A DNA stretch of 64,000 nt from Capitulum mitella (GCA_030062745.1 CP099840.1:35343101-35407100); one strand, 5' to 3'; numbered from the stretch's first letter, positions 44,597 to 57,288 are shown. Numbers and translations are program-made. The notes: a model not told the origin generated them from the letters alone.

Positions 44597-46448
44597 GTAT
44601 TATGATTATTGTGCATAGGTACATTTGTTGTGAAATATCAGAATGTTCATGTACTAGGTACACCTTCTGGACTGCATCTGACAGATGAGCATATCCTGCA
44701 AAATTAAAGTAAAATTCACCAATTCACCTCTAGCACAAGACACTACGTCAACGACCAATGCCTCTCTCCTGGCAAAGACAGATTTGTAAGTCCAAGCAAT
44801 CCACGAGAACCTGAAAACCTGTGGACGACATGCGAGCACGACCAATACAGAATTCAAGAATATCGACGCTTTTTTATGGTCTTCCTGTCAACAGCCCAGA
44901 ATAAATATGAGTGGAAAAACAAATGAATGAGCCAATTAATTACCTCCCTTCACAGTGCGACACACGCGCAACAGCGTACAAAACGCGACAACTGAAACGG
45001 ATTCTTCCTTGAAGGGTGACAACTAAAGCGCAATCGTGACAAAAGAAGTCAGCTGACTATCGTCCTGTTCACTATCGGTTTGAAGAGCTGCTGACGGGTT
45101 TGAAGCTCGGAAGCAGTAACCGGATATGCGAGACAATCAATGCAGGGAAACTTACGCATCAGGACGGCAGGGGATCCATATGATGCCTTCCGGAAACCCC
45201 CAAAATTATAAAATGGGGTCAAGGGGCATGAGCAGGGTTTTTGCGTCCATTTATCTATCTTATTCATGTATCTACCCATTACTGGAGGCTGGAGTGATCG
45301 TGAGTCAAGGTAGTTGTGGGATGGGAGAGCTGGGACATTCTACTTTTCAAACATTTCAGCCTCAGAATTATGACATATGCTGAAAACAAATTGCCCAAAA
45401 CCGTGCTCAGACTCTCAGTAATTTTAGTATCTACAGTCATGCGTTCCTGTGCCCAACGACGCTCGAATCCGCGGCTTGCGCCCGCTGATGTTGCTCTGAG
45501 CTCGTGTGCGCAAATTTAATCACCAGTCTAGCATTGGCAGTGCGTTGGGGTTGTATTTTCTGGTCTGTCCCATTCATTACACGAATTTCTTCTCGTTCCC
45601 TTTCGGTACTTTTTTAGCCACTGGACGAATTGTTCCTTAGAAATCCCCTGGATCACGTTTAAGTGTTTTACTTGTGAAGAACCTCAGGTCATGTCTGCGA
45701 CGGAAACAATGAACCCACAGACACCATTATGAGCGTTTCCATGATGCCAAACGTATGTGCTCCTCTGCTTCCCGACAAGGACACTTAATTGGGCTTCCGC
45801 AATTTCCCGAAAGGTGGCGACACATACTGCGTGAAGTAGGGGCAAGCAGTCTTGCACATCGTGTTATAGAAGGCTATCGTGATCATAGTGAAACGCTTCG
45901 TAACCTTCTGATAAGTCACAGCCCAACAGTTCCTGAGTACGAACGACTCTCCGACTCGAAAACGGATGGGACTGTTATCCGAAGCATACGTTATCTTTTT
46001 GAAGCCACTCAAGATCAAACCAGTAGAACAGTCAAAACGACACAATATGGTGAATTACCTTTCAACAGGACGCTAATACTTGATGAAACTACTAAATTTA
46101 AATATCAAAATACATCAATAAATGGCTGCAGTGTATTAGAGAGCCATTTCCCTCACTGCATAAGCAATCGCGATCACTTGGCATAAACACATGGAGTGAA
46201 ACGAACAGCCTTCATAAAATACGGGGTGTAAAAACAGTCTGTATCACCTTAATTCAGAAGTGCTAACCACCTGGAAAACCCTTACAAAGTAGCGACAGCC
46301 ATTCCAAACAAGCGGAGCGCCCGTTTCAGAGCTCGCTGGCAGTCCCACACCCCGGCGCGAGCTACAGAGTCCGACCCTGACGGCTGCGTAGGCCAGTCTT
46401 GGTCCGTCCCGGGTCACGAGATGCTGCTGGTGCTCCGTCCGAGACGAG

Positions 46449-46589
46449 CTACTTCTGGTGCTTGGCGATCACGGCAAGCACGTCGTCCACGTCCTCGGAG
46501 GAGCCCAGGAATATCGGCGACCTCTGGTGGATGCTCTCCGGCTGCACGTCCAGGATGCTGACTGACCCGTTGCTGGACTTGCCGCCCGC
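46449..46589 (-). CDS. FBP1: FBPase exon 7 with stop
   Basis: Acceptor GCCTTTAAAG, stop TAG at 46,451-46,449. Reads [30 protein letters not shown] and ends IAKHQK. No clear AATAAA was found on the minus strand in the next ~250 bases, so the 3' end is not placed. Confidence 0.96.
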   Translation of the reverse strand, partial: AGGKSSNGSVSILDVQPESIHQRSPIFLGSSEDVDDVLAVIAKHQK

Positions 46590-49500
46590 CTTTAAAGGCA
46601 AAGAGTTTAATATCAGTATCACACTAATGACGCAAGAAACCAAACTCCATCCAATGTCCTCGAAACATTTCATCGACACGGCAATAATCATACTTTCCCT
46701 TCCTTCCATTACTGACCAGCAGGTGAGAAAATACTTTGATCTGCCCTCGATAAATGTAAAAAGGAAAACTATGGGTTTAGTCACTGCATTCAGGTGTGCA
46801 CAGTTATTCAACACATCCTAGGCACAATTCATTAGGGCTGCTGGTTAGTGGCGGTAATGCTGGAAAATTCAGGTAACTGTTACGTAACAAGACATCAACA
46901 AATAGAACAATCGATCTGGTCTGCAGTTCCGACAGCTGATTCGCTCTGATCGACGATGGAGCGCCATGCAACTGATGATCGATCTTCTGATGCTGGTGAG
47001 ACCCTCAAAAAGTTCCGTATGAAGTGATCACAGGCATTTCACGTCTGACGTGAACTAAGTCGGCTTTGCTTAAAAACAACCAAAAAACGAAAAAAGCCGT
47101 CTGAGGTCATCTTTCACCAGAACGGCATCCTCCTCAAAAACGTCATTCCTACAGGTTCCTGCCTGAGGGAAATGGTATGACCGACTGGCACTTTAGACTG
47201 GATCCCGTGGTCATCTAGAAAAATGCACGGCTCGTATTGACTGGAGATTTTACATTCCTAATCCACCTTACATAACACAACATTTATCTGTCTATACGTC
47301 GTAGCCATGCACGAATTACGACAGCAGAAGAACCGACGGACTAGATGATTTTGTTGGTTACGGTCTTTACTACTGCATATTCTTCATCGTCCACAATCGC
47401 GAGATTTTTCTAATTTCGTAATTTCCTTGTGGGTCATCCAACCTGCTCAACGCCCGCCCGCAGGCACAACGGAGCTCAACAAGGAGGTGGGATGAGGCAT
47501 AGTAAGGCGCCGTTCTGTCGAGTGAGCAAGACTACATAATTTCATCCCGTCCTCGCCGCTGAAATTCATCAGTGTCGCATCAGCGACGATGTGGCTTCAG
47601 CGATGCAGTGTTCGGTCATGATCTTCATAACGCCAGAAGTCGGAGCAAACGCAAAATTAAATCAAGCACATGACCTTGCTTTTTCCCATGCCACGTTCAG
47701 AGTATATCACAAATGTTTTACGCTTTTTAACAAAACAAAGGTAACATGCAAAGGACACCTTCAAAAGAGCGTGGCAGGCACTAAGTTCGAGTTCCAAATC
47801 GGGCACCTGGATCTGTCCGAAAAAATCGAGACCGAGACCGAAAAAATCAGCCGACCTCGGCGCGGCCGTGTCGTGGAGTTACACGACACGATAAAGACCC
47901 TTCAGCGCCATCTGGTTCGGCGCTTGGGGAAACATCAGTCCGTATTTAGAAAGACTTAAGTGCCAGGGTCTAGGTCCGGCAACAAGCTCGGTTTGGCATG
48001 TTAATTCCTAAGGTTACGGCTAACGTTAGGTCAGAGTCAGAGACATTAACTGATCTATAAAAAACTGAATTCATTACCAGTTCCACGTTCCAATATTACG
48101 TGGGTAACAGGTTCCAACAGAATCGCCCCTGAACAAGGACCATCGAATCATTTTCGTCATCCAGTCACCGATTACATGGGACTGTCAACCGTGTACGCTA
48201 AATTCATCACGTCAGACAAACACTTCCGCAGCCCGCTACGAAAGAAGAAAACACACTAGTGAGAACAAAATGAGAACACCGTTTAATTTCATCATTTCGT
48301 AATTTAATTTAGCAATTTAATTTCAGTTACGAAAGCTCGAAAACAAATACAAAACATTGAAACAAAACATTCGGTGAGCTGAACATCATGCTCTCAGGCA
48401 CGCACCTGTTCGATGATGAACGACATGGGGTTGCACTCGTACAGCAGACGCAGCTTGCCCTTCGGCGCGTCGGCCGTGGCCGGGTACATGAAGATGCCGC
48501 CGTACTTGAGGGTGCGGTGCACGTCAGCCACCATGGAGCCGATGTAGCGACCGCCATACGGCTTCTGTCGGAGCCCAACGGCGGGACCGTCAAGCCAGGG
48601 TCGGGGTCAGGGTCAGGTCAGGGTTGGACAGGGTCAGGTAATCCCCTGACCGGGACCGGGACGACCGGGACGCGAAACAGGACGCTCACTTCGTACAGCG
48701 GAATTTCAACCACCTGCATCAAGAAAATGCTACGATTATGAAGGTACCTGCGGCTTCGCTATCGGGAAATGCCCTGGACCTTCAACAATGGAAATTCTGT
48801 CGCATTCATCCGGCATAAGTGGGATAGATGCAACCAGACGGCAGTTGAGACTAGCCCCCTGCCGACAATAGAACGTTCGCGGGGTGGGACGACTGGCGGC
48901 GGTGGTAATCATTACACTGTTCCACAGCGCGTGTAACGGCCATCGGCGGTGAACGCCGCCGGCTCTCACATCGGTTGGTGGCCTGGGTGAAATGCATTCT
49001 ACGCCATTCGCGGGATTACGACAGGTTTACGACACAGAGGGAGGGAGGCGTCGTTAATCCATGCGTTACACGATCCAAATAAGGTGATGGGTTGACGAGT
49101 CGGACACCTGTTCCAGTCACGTTCGATCAAAGTTCGACTGTTTACCGTGCAAGCAAAGTTGGCGGCAGTCGCGGTACGTGCAAAAAGACACTGATGAGTT
49201 TCACGATTTAGAGACAAAAACCTTCGACAGATGGAACCAAAGCCAAGCAAACTCACGCATCTTCCTAATCTCTGTCATATGGAGCGTTTCAATATTGTTA
49301 CCGACGATACAATTACTTCGAAAATATGGAAGTATCATGACGCACTCATTCCCACATAATACGCTGACCTGTTGTTTAGGGCTCAGTACTGTCAACCGTT
49401 GAATTCAGCAGCTGTGTTATTATTCACCCCACATATCACCTCACGAAGGATTATTCTGCTCCTCGTCGCCTTGCGTTGGCCTATCAGGTGAGGAATTAAT

Positions 49501-52500
49501 AAATGAAAAGGGCACCATTTGCTGATAAGGCAAAACAGCAGCAAGCACGTAGCACTGGGAAACAACAGGATCAAAGCTGCCAACAGCCAGAAAGCTACAG
49601 AATTTTCGGCACATTTCTGTGCTAACCATCCGAATGAAGAGTAAATGAGGCTGACAAAATACCACCAACCTATATCCATTTCCAAACTACATACTTTCCG
49701 CGACCGAAGAATCGTTGCGCTCATAGGTGGAGCCACGTCACAGAAATTGGGGGAGGTTACAAATCAGAATCTGGGTGACAATCTGACCAAATATCTATTT
49801 TTAATGGGAAACTGCGGAAAACGTTCACTTTCGGAACAAAAGCCGGGGACGGAAGCCTATTTTTCTACAACTGAAAGCAAAATGTCCCTCTCCGTGGTCA
49901 CATCCATGGCTACGATACTTTCGGGTATACGTTCACTGCAACGCAGCACTGTCCCAAACACAAATACGGCTGTTATATCTGGTCAACCTACCGGCCCTTC
50001 CTTCTTGCTGGTGACATATTCCTTGATGGCCTCATCCCACTTGTTGGCATAGCCTTCGTTGAGGCTGTAAATCTTTCCTCGCGGCTTGATCTTCATTTTG
50101 GGGTCCGTGAGCACAAACTCACCGATGGCCTGGAGCATAACGATGTCAGTCGGCGTCACATGTTTGACACTTTAAAGGACGCTGTTCAGACAGAAGGTCC
50201 CAATGATAACACGCAGTGGCGGGATGAATGGTTTCTCTTAAGCAGGCAATAACGAACATACTTCCAGACCCAGAAATTCATTGTTCGCTTCCTGCACTGA
50301 AACAGAACGTCCTTAATTTCCTCGAATGGCACTGTTCATCATTTCTAGCATCCAGGTTGCCGTCGCCGCAATGTTGACGATCACAACGCAAGAGCAAAAT
50401 ACTCATACGACTCCGTGAGCTGACGAGATATCAGGCCACTCTCTCTCTTTCCTTCACCGTTGCCTGGGCCGTTGAGTGTTTCGAGCGATCAACTGCCCAC
50501 AAATGAGAAGAACTTTTTGATCGAACTGTCACTGAGATGGAGCTGGGCCATCCCACCACACGGCGCTGGGCCCCGAATCGGCTCTGCGGTGGCTGGGACT
50601 GCAATGATCGCGGCAGACTGTAACGACCGTGGCAGATTCTGAGGTGGCCGCGACTGCCGTGACTGTGACAGACCGTGGTGGCTGTCACTGCAGCGACCTG
50701 TCACTGCAGACTCTGTGGTAGCTGTTACTGCAGTGATCGCGGCAGGCTCTGCAGTGACTGTGACAGACTCTGCTGTGATTATGACTGCAGTGATGGTGCC
50801 AGGCTCTGTGATGGCTGTGGTTCCGCTGAACGCGGCAGACTCTGCGGTGGCCGTGATTCCAGTGACCATGACAGACTGCGCTGAGACCGCAGCACGCCGA
50901 CTCGCCGGGCGGCGGCGGATGTGGTGCCGGCAGCACACTTCCCGGACAGTGCCCGGCGATAACGCGCCTAACCGGCCCGCCTGGCCGCGAGGCGTCCCGG
51001 CTCCAGACGCGGTACGCCCCAGACTGAGCCGCGCGGAGCAGGCCCATGTACTGGCGTCGGACGTTGCCCGTCCCCCGGAACGGACGCACCCGGCAGCGTC
51101 AGCGTCCACACGGCTTTCACGAGTATATTTGACGTCGCTTCGCGTGGCAGGGGACTGAAAGGAGTGCTTCAATATGCAATCCGTTCATTCCTAAACGGTC
51201 GTACCTTACACTAGCAAAAGCCTTTTTTAACGCTGGTTGTCCGCAACAGTGCAGGGAGACGTGTGCGGTTTTCCGATATTTTTCCACCGCGCTAGACCGC
51301 GGGGTGCGGCCCGGCAACGAATCGCGTGCATCACGTGCTCGTCCAGCACGGCGGGTCGGACTGTCTCGGGCAGAGATACTGGATCAGCCGAGTCCGGTAA
51401 CATGCGCTCCTCGCGCCGGCCAGGGAGCAGTGTCTAGCCTGCCTGGACACGTGCTCCGAGTTAATGGGCTGAAGGTCCTCAAAATTCGACCCTGACGAGA
51501 CGAGATACTTCACGGCCGAATTCCCGGATCGAGAGCGTCCGGTCGGACCGGGGGCGGCCCGCGGCGGTCCCGGACGGCCCGGGAGCCGCGCCGCCAGGCA
51601 CTCCCACCTACCGGGTCCAGCATGAAGCCGTTGACGCCCTGGCCCGTGCTGAGCACCATCATGGTGGCGCTGCCGTACAGGGCGTAGCCGGCGGCCACCA
51701 GCTGGCGGCCCTTCTGCAGGGCGTCCTGCACGGTGGGCGCGCCGTCCGCCTGCTTCCTGTCGCGCGCGAAACACCGCCGTCAGACGCCGGCCGCGGCCGC
51801 CCGGCCAGGCAGCGTGACCAGAACCGGTCCCCGGCACCCAGGCTGTTGTTTATTTGGCTCGGGTGACTCGCAGGCGCGATTTTGGATCAGGGCCCGTGCT
51901 GAGCACAGCTTGGCACCCGGGCTCCGAACACCAGACCAGGAGCAGTGTCTACGTCACGGCTGATTTCGTGGCAGACCATGTGTTTATCCGCTTTACCCTC
52001 TTCTGGCCGGTTGCCAGCTGATCCGTGAGACAACCATGACGCGCAGACGGTACCCAAGCCCGTCTTCCCAGGCCAGGGAAGCCATCGTTCTACTACCACT
52101 GGTGGGGGTCACAGCGGAGAGATGGCGGGGTCACACAAACTCGTCGGATGTTACTACTGAGTCTGGTGGCCAACACCGAGTTGCGAAGCGCCCCATCCCA
52201 GCTCGACATGAAATACCATTTCGATATCCCGTTCAAAATGGACTAAGGCTACTTTCATTCTAAACACAGCAGAATGGAAAATGACACCAACAGCATTCAA
52301 ATTTATCCCTCTACTCAAAAGACACCGTGTGGTTTACACCGGAGTGTTGTGATGGCGTTGCACAATACAATTCACTACAATACTTGAAGCAGACTTACCT
52401 GAAAATACCGAAGATAGACCCGATCGAAACAAGGCAATCGATGTTTGAAGAGCCGTCCAAAGGATCGAAGCAGACAATGTATTTCCCCTGGTTCTTGTCC

Positions 52501-55500
52501 TCGACCTGTTAAAAATCATAGCTCGAGTAATACAGCGCGGCTTTTGCCTAGCATTCCTCAGTGTCGAATCGCTACTGATCGTCTAGGCCCACTATATCTG
52601 TATGTCTCCAGCATGACTGTCTTTGTAAGGCGTGAGCCCTTGAATCATTACTAACGCGGGGATTTGACATAAGTTTACGACCTATGATGATGATGATGTT
52701 TATTTTATGGGAATTTGGAAAGCCAAATAACTGCAGTAAACTGTTACCGAAGACAAACGCCGTCGGCATGACAAAAGGCATACACCTACACAAACATCTG
52801 CACACACAAACACACAGCACACAAAGACACAAATAACGCAGTGCTCGATAAATCAACAGCATATCAAAAAAGAAGAAATCAAGCAAATAAACACCACACC
52901 TCACGACTGTATATGCAATATAAAGACCTGGTGCTGCAAAAAGAATGCGCCAGATATTAACATGCACAATGTACCAGATGCCAGCATGTAAGAAACGAGA
53001 AACAAATTAATTCTGACAGCAGGATTCACCTGTACTGGAAAAAACGCAGAAACAATAGCAAGCTGCGTCGTATTCTAGTCACGAATATGAGAATTTTCCG
53101 CCTCATCTTGCCCTCGGCTGTCTAGGTAAAGCGAATGCTACCAATGCCTCAGGCCCAATTGCATGAATGGTTCTATTTACCATTCTGTCTACTAGCTTTG
53201 CTGAAAGGAGGATGCACCTGGGGAAAACTATCACATGTACGAACAGCAAAGCAAGCCAGCAGAGGTCATTCCACATTCAAGGCATAGGCAACAGCACAAT
53301 GCCATTAATACATGGCTGCTATCTTTACCAATATCTATTGCTTGCACTCACCGCAGGAACCTAAAACAATGGGCCATTGTCAGTATAGTCATTACCGGAC
53401 ATGCTGCTGGATCCCGATGGAATACAGGCTACCCCATCGTTATCTTGCCCTTCCTGCATACCTGGGCGTGTTATTGCATCATATCGGAAATGCATGCTCT
53501 GACAGAGCAAACCGGTGCCAATATGATGCAACACTTTCCATGGTCAATTTAAAAACGGACGCAAAACGAGGCTAACCTGTATTCAATCGGGAAACAGCTG
53601 TATGATCATCACTGCATGTGATGTATGTGTATGATACTTCAACCAACATATAACATGAACATATTTTAACATGCACAGTGGAGGTGCAGTTGAGGTGTGA
53701 GGTATTCTGTTCTCTAAGATTTCCACAACTGGTTCTCAGAAGTGATACAGAGAACAACGAACACTTTTTGGCTTGCCTTCAAATGAATATCAAGTACCAC
53801 AACATTCCCAAAAATAACAAAATGGTTGTAAAAATTGGTCAAAATTCTTTGCATATGTCTTTTCACATCCATTCCACACACCTCTTTTGCTGCAGCTTTG
53901 CACAGGTCTTCTCAAATATCATAACTGGAACCATATCACAATCCAACTTGCTCATGAACTTACATTACAATGATATTTTGGTAATACAAGATGATCTTAC
54001 ATTCTAATACTCTCTTTAATCTATTATCAGCCATTTTCAGGCACTAGGACACACTTTTCTCTCAAGTTTCTGAAATTATGGTTCTGGATGTAGGTGCCTG
54101 AATCAGGTAATTTGGGATCTGTAACCTTATTTTGGCCTCAAAGATATGAACACAGGATCATGAAATTTGTCAAGTACAGTACAGGCAGTGATATATTGCA
54201 TCTACCTGTCCCATAATGGCTGGCACCTAGCTGACATGGCTCAACCCATCGTGGGGCAGTGTGTTTTCCCTTAAAACCATTCTCTGAAATAGTTTGCAGA
54301 TGAATGCCACACCAGACCAGTGTTGGAGGCTAAACAGCAGCAAATAAATAACAGTAGCTTAAGTAAACAGTAAGTTTTTTAAGGCAAAAATCAAAGTAAG
54401 TAAGAAGCACTTTATAAAATATTCAAAAAGTAGTAATTATCCTTGCATGAGGTCATGTACACACTTAATGTAGTTCCTCATGCTTCCTACCTGCCCTGCG
54501 ATTTTCATGGTTGGGGGGGATTTACTGACCTCATCTACCTGCAATTTTCAGATGCCCTCCACTGTGCACATTAACAATGACTGTTTCACCACAACTGGAA
54601 CACATTTGATCAATGAAGCTGACCTATTTCTCATGACCATCATTTCTTTCTCTTCCATATGAAAGGTAACTTACACATATGTAGTGCCGTAATGACAACG
54701 TAAACATGCAACACTCAAAACAAGACCTATCTGGTACTCTCACAGATACACAGTCTGGGACATTACAGAGTAAGCAGTTTACCTCTATCACATTTTCATT
54801 CTCCTCCGACACCAGCATACAGGTTGTGTATGAAGACCGGAGGAGATTGATGAACAGATCATTTGACAAGACATCCAGCTTCTTTACATCCTCGCCTTGA
54901 ATGTTGGTATTGCCAGCCATTCCATATCTGTGAACAGCATTGCTCAGTCAGCTGTTCCAGTCAAATTTGTCTGCAGCCTGATTGGTTTGTTGGAAAATGT
55001 AAGCTCAAGTACCCTATCTGTAGGGGGCTGCAAATACTGGCAGCACATCAAAAATACAACCAGCAGCACACCAAAAAAAAAAAAAAAAAACTGAATACTT
55101 TGCTAAGATATTTCTGTAAAAAACAAGCATCATGGAACTGGGAAGAAAGCATGAGCCATACAGGATCTGGTGATTACAAAATCCTATACAGCTTTTTGAA
55201 ACACAACTATCATACTAGCATTGGACTAAATCACATGTAGTACTGCAGACAACACAGACCAGTTTTGATTTCTGCAGGCCCAATCACTATGACACATTTC
55301 TCTTGAACAGACTACATTCAACCAGATAAACTGGTCATCAAAACATTGGGCATTTCATCTCTAGATATGTCATTGGGACAGAAATGCAGGAGGGTGCTAA
55401 TTCCAAAGCAGCATTCCAATATTTTGGGGTAATATCTTTTTAACAAAGAACAACCCAGTATATTATGAAGAAGTAATTCTTTGGATATCTCGCAGGGGCA

Positions 55501-56326
55501 TGGCTAGGGCAGAGAACTGATTCTAGGGCAGATTTCAAATATTTAGGGCAGCAGCTTTTTAAAAAGGGGCAGATCAGTATATTCTGGAGCAGCAATTTCA
55601 ATCAAGGCTACACAATCATACTGATTCTCTTCAAGAAATGCTTAGAGGTATGCCAGGTTAGGTTAGGATAGATTCACTCATAGCTTACTAGGAGATGAAT
55701 TGCAGCTACCCTAGGTATATTGTTGACATCTGTGACATTGCTTGCAAATTGGTAGATATGATGGATGCAATAAATTTAAAGTTTTGGTGTCAAGCAAGTA
55801 TCCTGCATGAAATGACACACATAAAAAGAGTACAACAAACCTGCTGTCTGTGTTTCAAACAAAAACCATACACAGCTTTTTCCAATTTTACATTGCAGGT
55901 TTAATCTGAGAAGCCATTAAGATTTGGCTTGTATACACCATGGTTAAGTGATAAAACATCACTATACAACACACTATTTGGCCACAGCCACTGATATACC
56001 CTCATTTTTGCCATTTTTAGGACATATGCTTTTCACAGAGAACACCTCTATTGAGACGTAACACCAATACTTTCTGTTCCTGAGCAAAAACAATATCACA
56101 GCAATTATACATGTTATGTTGCCACCATACTGTAAGGGCCATAAAATAGTTCTTACAGCTGAGCGATGCCAGCCTTCCTGACAGCCGAGCTGATAGCCTT
56201 CACTGCACTCTGGATTGCAGTAAGCAATGTTGTCAGATCTCCTGTAGCACCAGGTACCTTCCTCTGTTCACCCAGGATGAAACGCGTAAGCGTCATGCAG
56301 TCTGTGTCGATTGCTTGCCCTGACAT
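46449..56326 (-). CDS. FBP1: Fructose-1,6-bisphosphatase (whole spliced gene, 7 exons)
   Basis: The seven exons total 1,005 bp, i.e. 334 residues plus stop, close to the 338 of human FBP1, and every junction keeps frame. The enzyme removes the 1-phosphate of fructose 1,6-bisphosphate in cytosolic gluconeogenesis. Seen in order: N-terminal AMP-site region, LVSEENENV with the catalytic glutamates, [15 protein letters not shown] with metal-binding Asp residues, the signature [12 protein letters not shown], and the terminal [10 protein letters not shown]. Active-site residues look intact. The gene is divergent from CCDC43 with about 0.8 kb between start codons. Whether this is the liver- or muscle-type isozyme has no meaning in invertebrates. 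Confidence 0.97.
46590..48405 (-). other. FBPase intron 6
   Basis: 1.8 kb with no tandem repeats or coding similarity that I can support. A plus-strand open frame at 47,591-47,959 is unassigned and probably chance. Confidence 0.6.
48406..48564 (-). CDS. FBP1: FBPase exon 6 (signature exon)
   Basis: 53 codons, acceptor CTCCGACAG, donor GTGCGT. Reads [20 protein letters not shown], then GGIFMYPA and [19 protein letters not shown], which is the FBPase family signature including the metal-binding Glu of YECNP. Confidence 0.97.
48595..48670. repeat. (GGTCAG)n-type hexamer repeat
   Basis: Imperfect GGGTCAGGGTCAGGTCAGGG units, then GACCGGGACCGGGACG, starting about 30 bases upstream of the acceptor of FBPase exon 6, where a pyrimidine tract would be expected. 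Confidence 0.75.
49992..50129 (-). CDS. FBP1: FBPase exon 5
   Basis: 46 codons in phase 0/0, acceptor GCTCCAG, donor GTAGGT. Reads [20 protein letters not shown], then [15 protein letters not shown], matching [35 protein letters not shown]. Confidence 0.97.
50580..50890. repeat. Degenerate tandem repeat in FBPase intron 4
   Basis: Ten or more diverged units of about 24-30 bases built on GACTCTGCAGTGACTGTGAC or GGCAGACTCTGCGGTGGC. Confidence 0.75.
51612..51756 (-). CDS. FBP1: FBPase exon 4
   Basis: Acceptor GCGCGACAG, donor GTAGGT. Reads [20 protein letters not shown] and [16 protein letters not shown], ending NGFMLDP. Matches [23 protein letters not shown] ... CFMLDP. It is markedly GC-richer at third positions than exons 1-3. 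Confidence 0.97.
52399..52505 (-). CDS. FBP1: FBPase exon 3
   Basis: Acceptor TTTAACAG, donor GTAAGT. Reads [20 protein letters not shown] and [24 protein letters not shown] is the core metal-binding motif; GKY contains the Lys and Tyr that contact AMP in vertebrate enzymes. Confidence 0.97.
52506..54782 (-). other. FBPase intron 2
   Basis: 2.3 kb. A (GAT)n-like run lies at 52,685-52,700. Composition changes at about 53,500 to AT-rich and CpG-poor. No coding similarity was found. Confidence 0.6.
54783..54927 (-). CDS. FBP1: FBPase exon 2
   Basis: Acceptor GTTCACAG, donor GTAAAC. Reads [20 protein letters not shown], then SNDLFINLL and [13 protein letters not shown]. It matches [20 protein letters not shown] ... 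LVSEED; the two adjacent Glu residues are catalytic/metal ligands. Confidence 0.97.
54928..56156 (-). other. FBPase intron 1
   Basis: 1.2 kb, AT-rich and CpG-poor, with a poly-A run of about 18 bases at 55,073-55,090. 55,370-55,610 holds loosely repeated GGGCAG/CAGTATATT words. No gene is seen. Confidence 0.6.
56157..56326 (-). CDS. FBP1: FBPase exon 1
   Basis: Starts [18 protein letters not shown] and ends [13 protein letters not shown] plus two bases at donor GTAAGA. Human FBP1 reads ...FDTDVNTLTRFVM and [14 protein letters not shown]. In the AMP-site loop the human RGTGELT is here GATGDLT, so the Glu that contacts AMP (Glu29 in human numbering) is Asp. Confidence 0.96.
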
Positions 56327-57135
56327 GTTGAAAAGATACGAATTTCACGCCCAAAAAACAGATCAATATTGCCGCAGTCCTTCCGTTCCTAGCCCGTGTC
56401 GAGCGGCGAAGCGTGTGAGAATGCATCGGAAGTCCTTGAAGTGACCTACAACACACCCCTACCGTTGTCATTCCTCATTGGCTAGTTTCGGCACGCCTTC
56501 GACGAACGCTTTATCTATCTATTGGACTAAAATCAATGAGCCTATATTTTGCACACAATCAAATTCGGTTTGAAATAGCAGATGGCTGATTTTGATAAAG
56601 TTCATCGATTAGCCCTCTAAGTGCGGCCTTAAATGAACGCTAGACAGGTCAATTTGTCTTTCATTGAAAATAAAGCATTTCTCAAAACAAAAAATGATAG
56701 AAGACTTTATGAAGATATCAAAAATAATATGTGTGCATGTAAAAATGTCATATCTTGTATGCATTCCGTGCATTATAAGGAAACCTTCTTGATCCCGTTG
56801 TTTATATTTACCAAGCCCATGGTAACTCTTTCCCATCTGATTGGCTTGTTTCTGCTCTCACACCCACGCAAGCAGCTGCAACCAACTTTGAAGCAGTCGA
56901 CTAACAGCTGATTAGCTGCGCCAGTTATGGCGCCAGTTACGTTGGAGTGCAAGAGTGCTCGTGCTGAGTAATGGAAAGGGGGAAACTCAAAGTAACTGGA
57001 GATTCCGGGAGACGATTTGTTGCTCAGTGCATTTGTGTGCGGTGGAGGTTGCAGGTGGCTGTCCCGATTTAAATAAAGGCGATATATAAAAAATCATAAA
57101 CATAAGGTTAAAGCCTGCAGCCGGTCGTTCGTACG
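56327..57135. promoter_or_regulatory. Head-to-head promoter region of FBPase and CCDC43
   Basis: 809 bp between the FBPase ATG (minus) and CCDC43 ATG (plus). CpG frequency returns to normal here between two CpG-poor gene bodies, as expected for an unmethylated promoter. It includes duplicated GCGCCAGTTAYG words near 56,921-56,942. No TATA box was assigned; transcription start sites are unknown. Confidence 0.6.
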
Positions 57136-57288
57136 ATGGAGGCGTTTGACGATTGGCTCGTGCAAAAACTGCTGGCATTGCAGTCTGATGATAACGTCAT
57201 CACTGAATACATAAAAGGAATACTCACTGGAGATGAATCTCAAGAGGAAAAAGAAGAGGCCATGGAAGGGATACTTAGTGGCATTATG
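57136..57288 (+). CDS. CCDC43: CCDC43 exon 1
   Basis: 51 codons, MEAFDDWLVQKLLALQSDDN ... EEAMEGILSGIM, donor GTATGT, phase 0. It is shorter at the N-terminus than the vertebrate protein, which carries an extra Ala/Gly-rich leader. The ATG follows GTACG, so the context is weak (A at +6 only), but no better ATG is upstream in frame. Confidence 0.88.

Larger units (their letters stand above)
42736..46448. other. Intergenic region between FBPase and PDE8
   Basis: Both neighbours are on the minus strand, so this holds the FBPase 3' flank and the PDE8 5' flank. 42,740-42,890 is CpG-rich, then composition switches to AT-rich and nearly CpG-free until about 44,700. A plus-strand frame at 45,755-46,186 (143 codons) has no similarity I recognise and is probably chance. 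No clear TATA box was identified. Confidence 0.6.

Noticed and set aside
45755-46186. 143-codon plus-strand frame between FBPase and PDE8
   Set aside because: No similarity recognised, no splice or promoter support; length is within chance expectation for this window.
47591-47959. 122-codon plus-strand frame in FBPase intron 6
   Set aside because: Antisense intronic frame with no recognisable domain.
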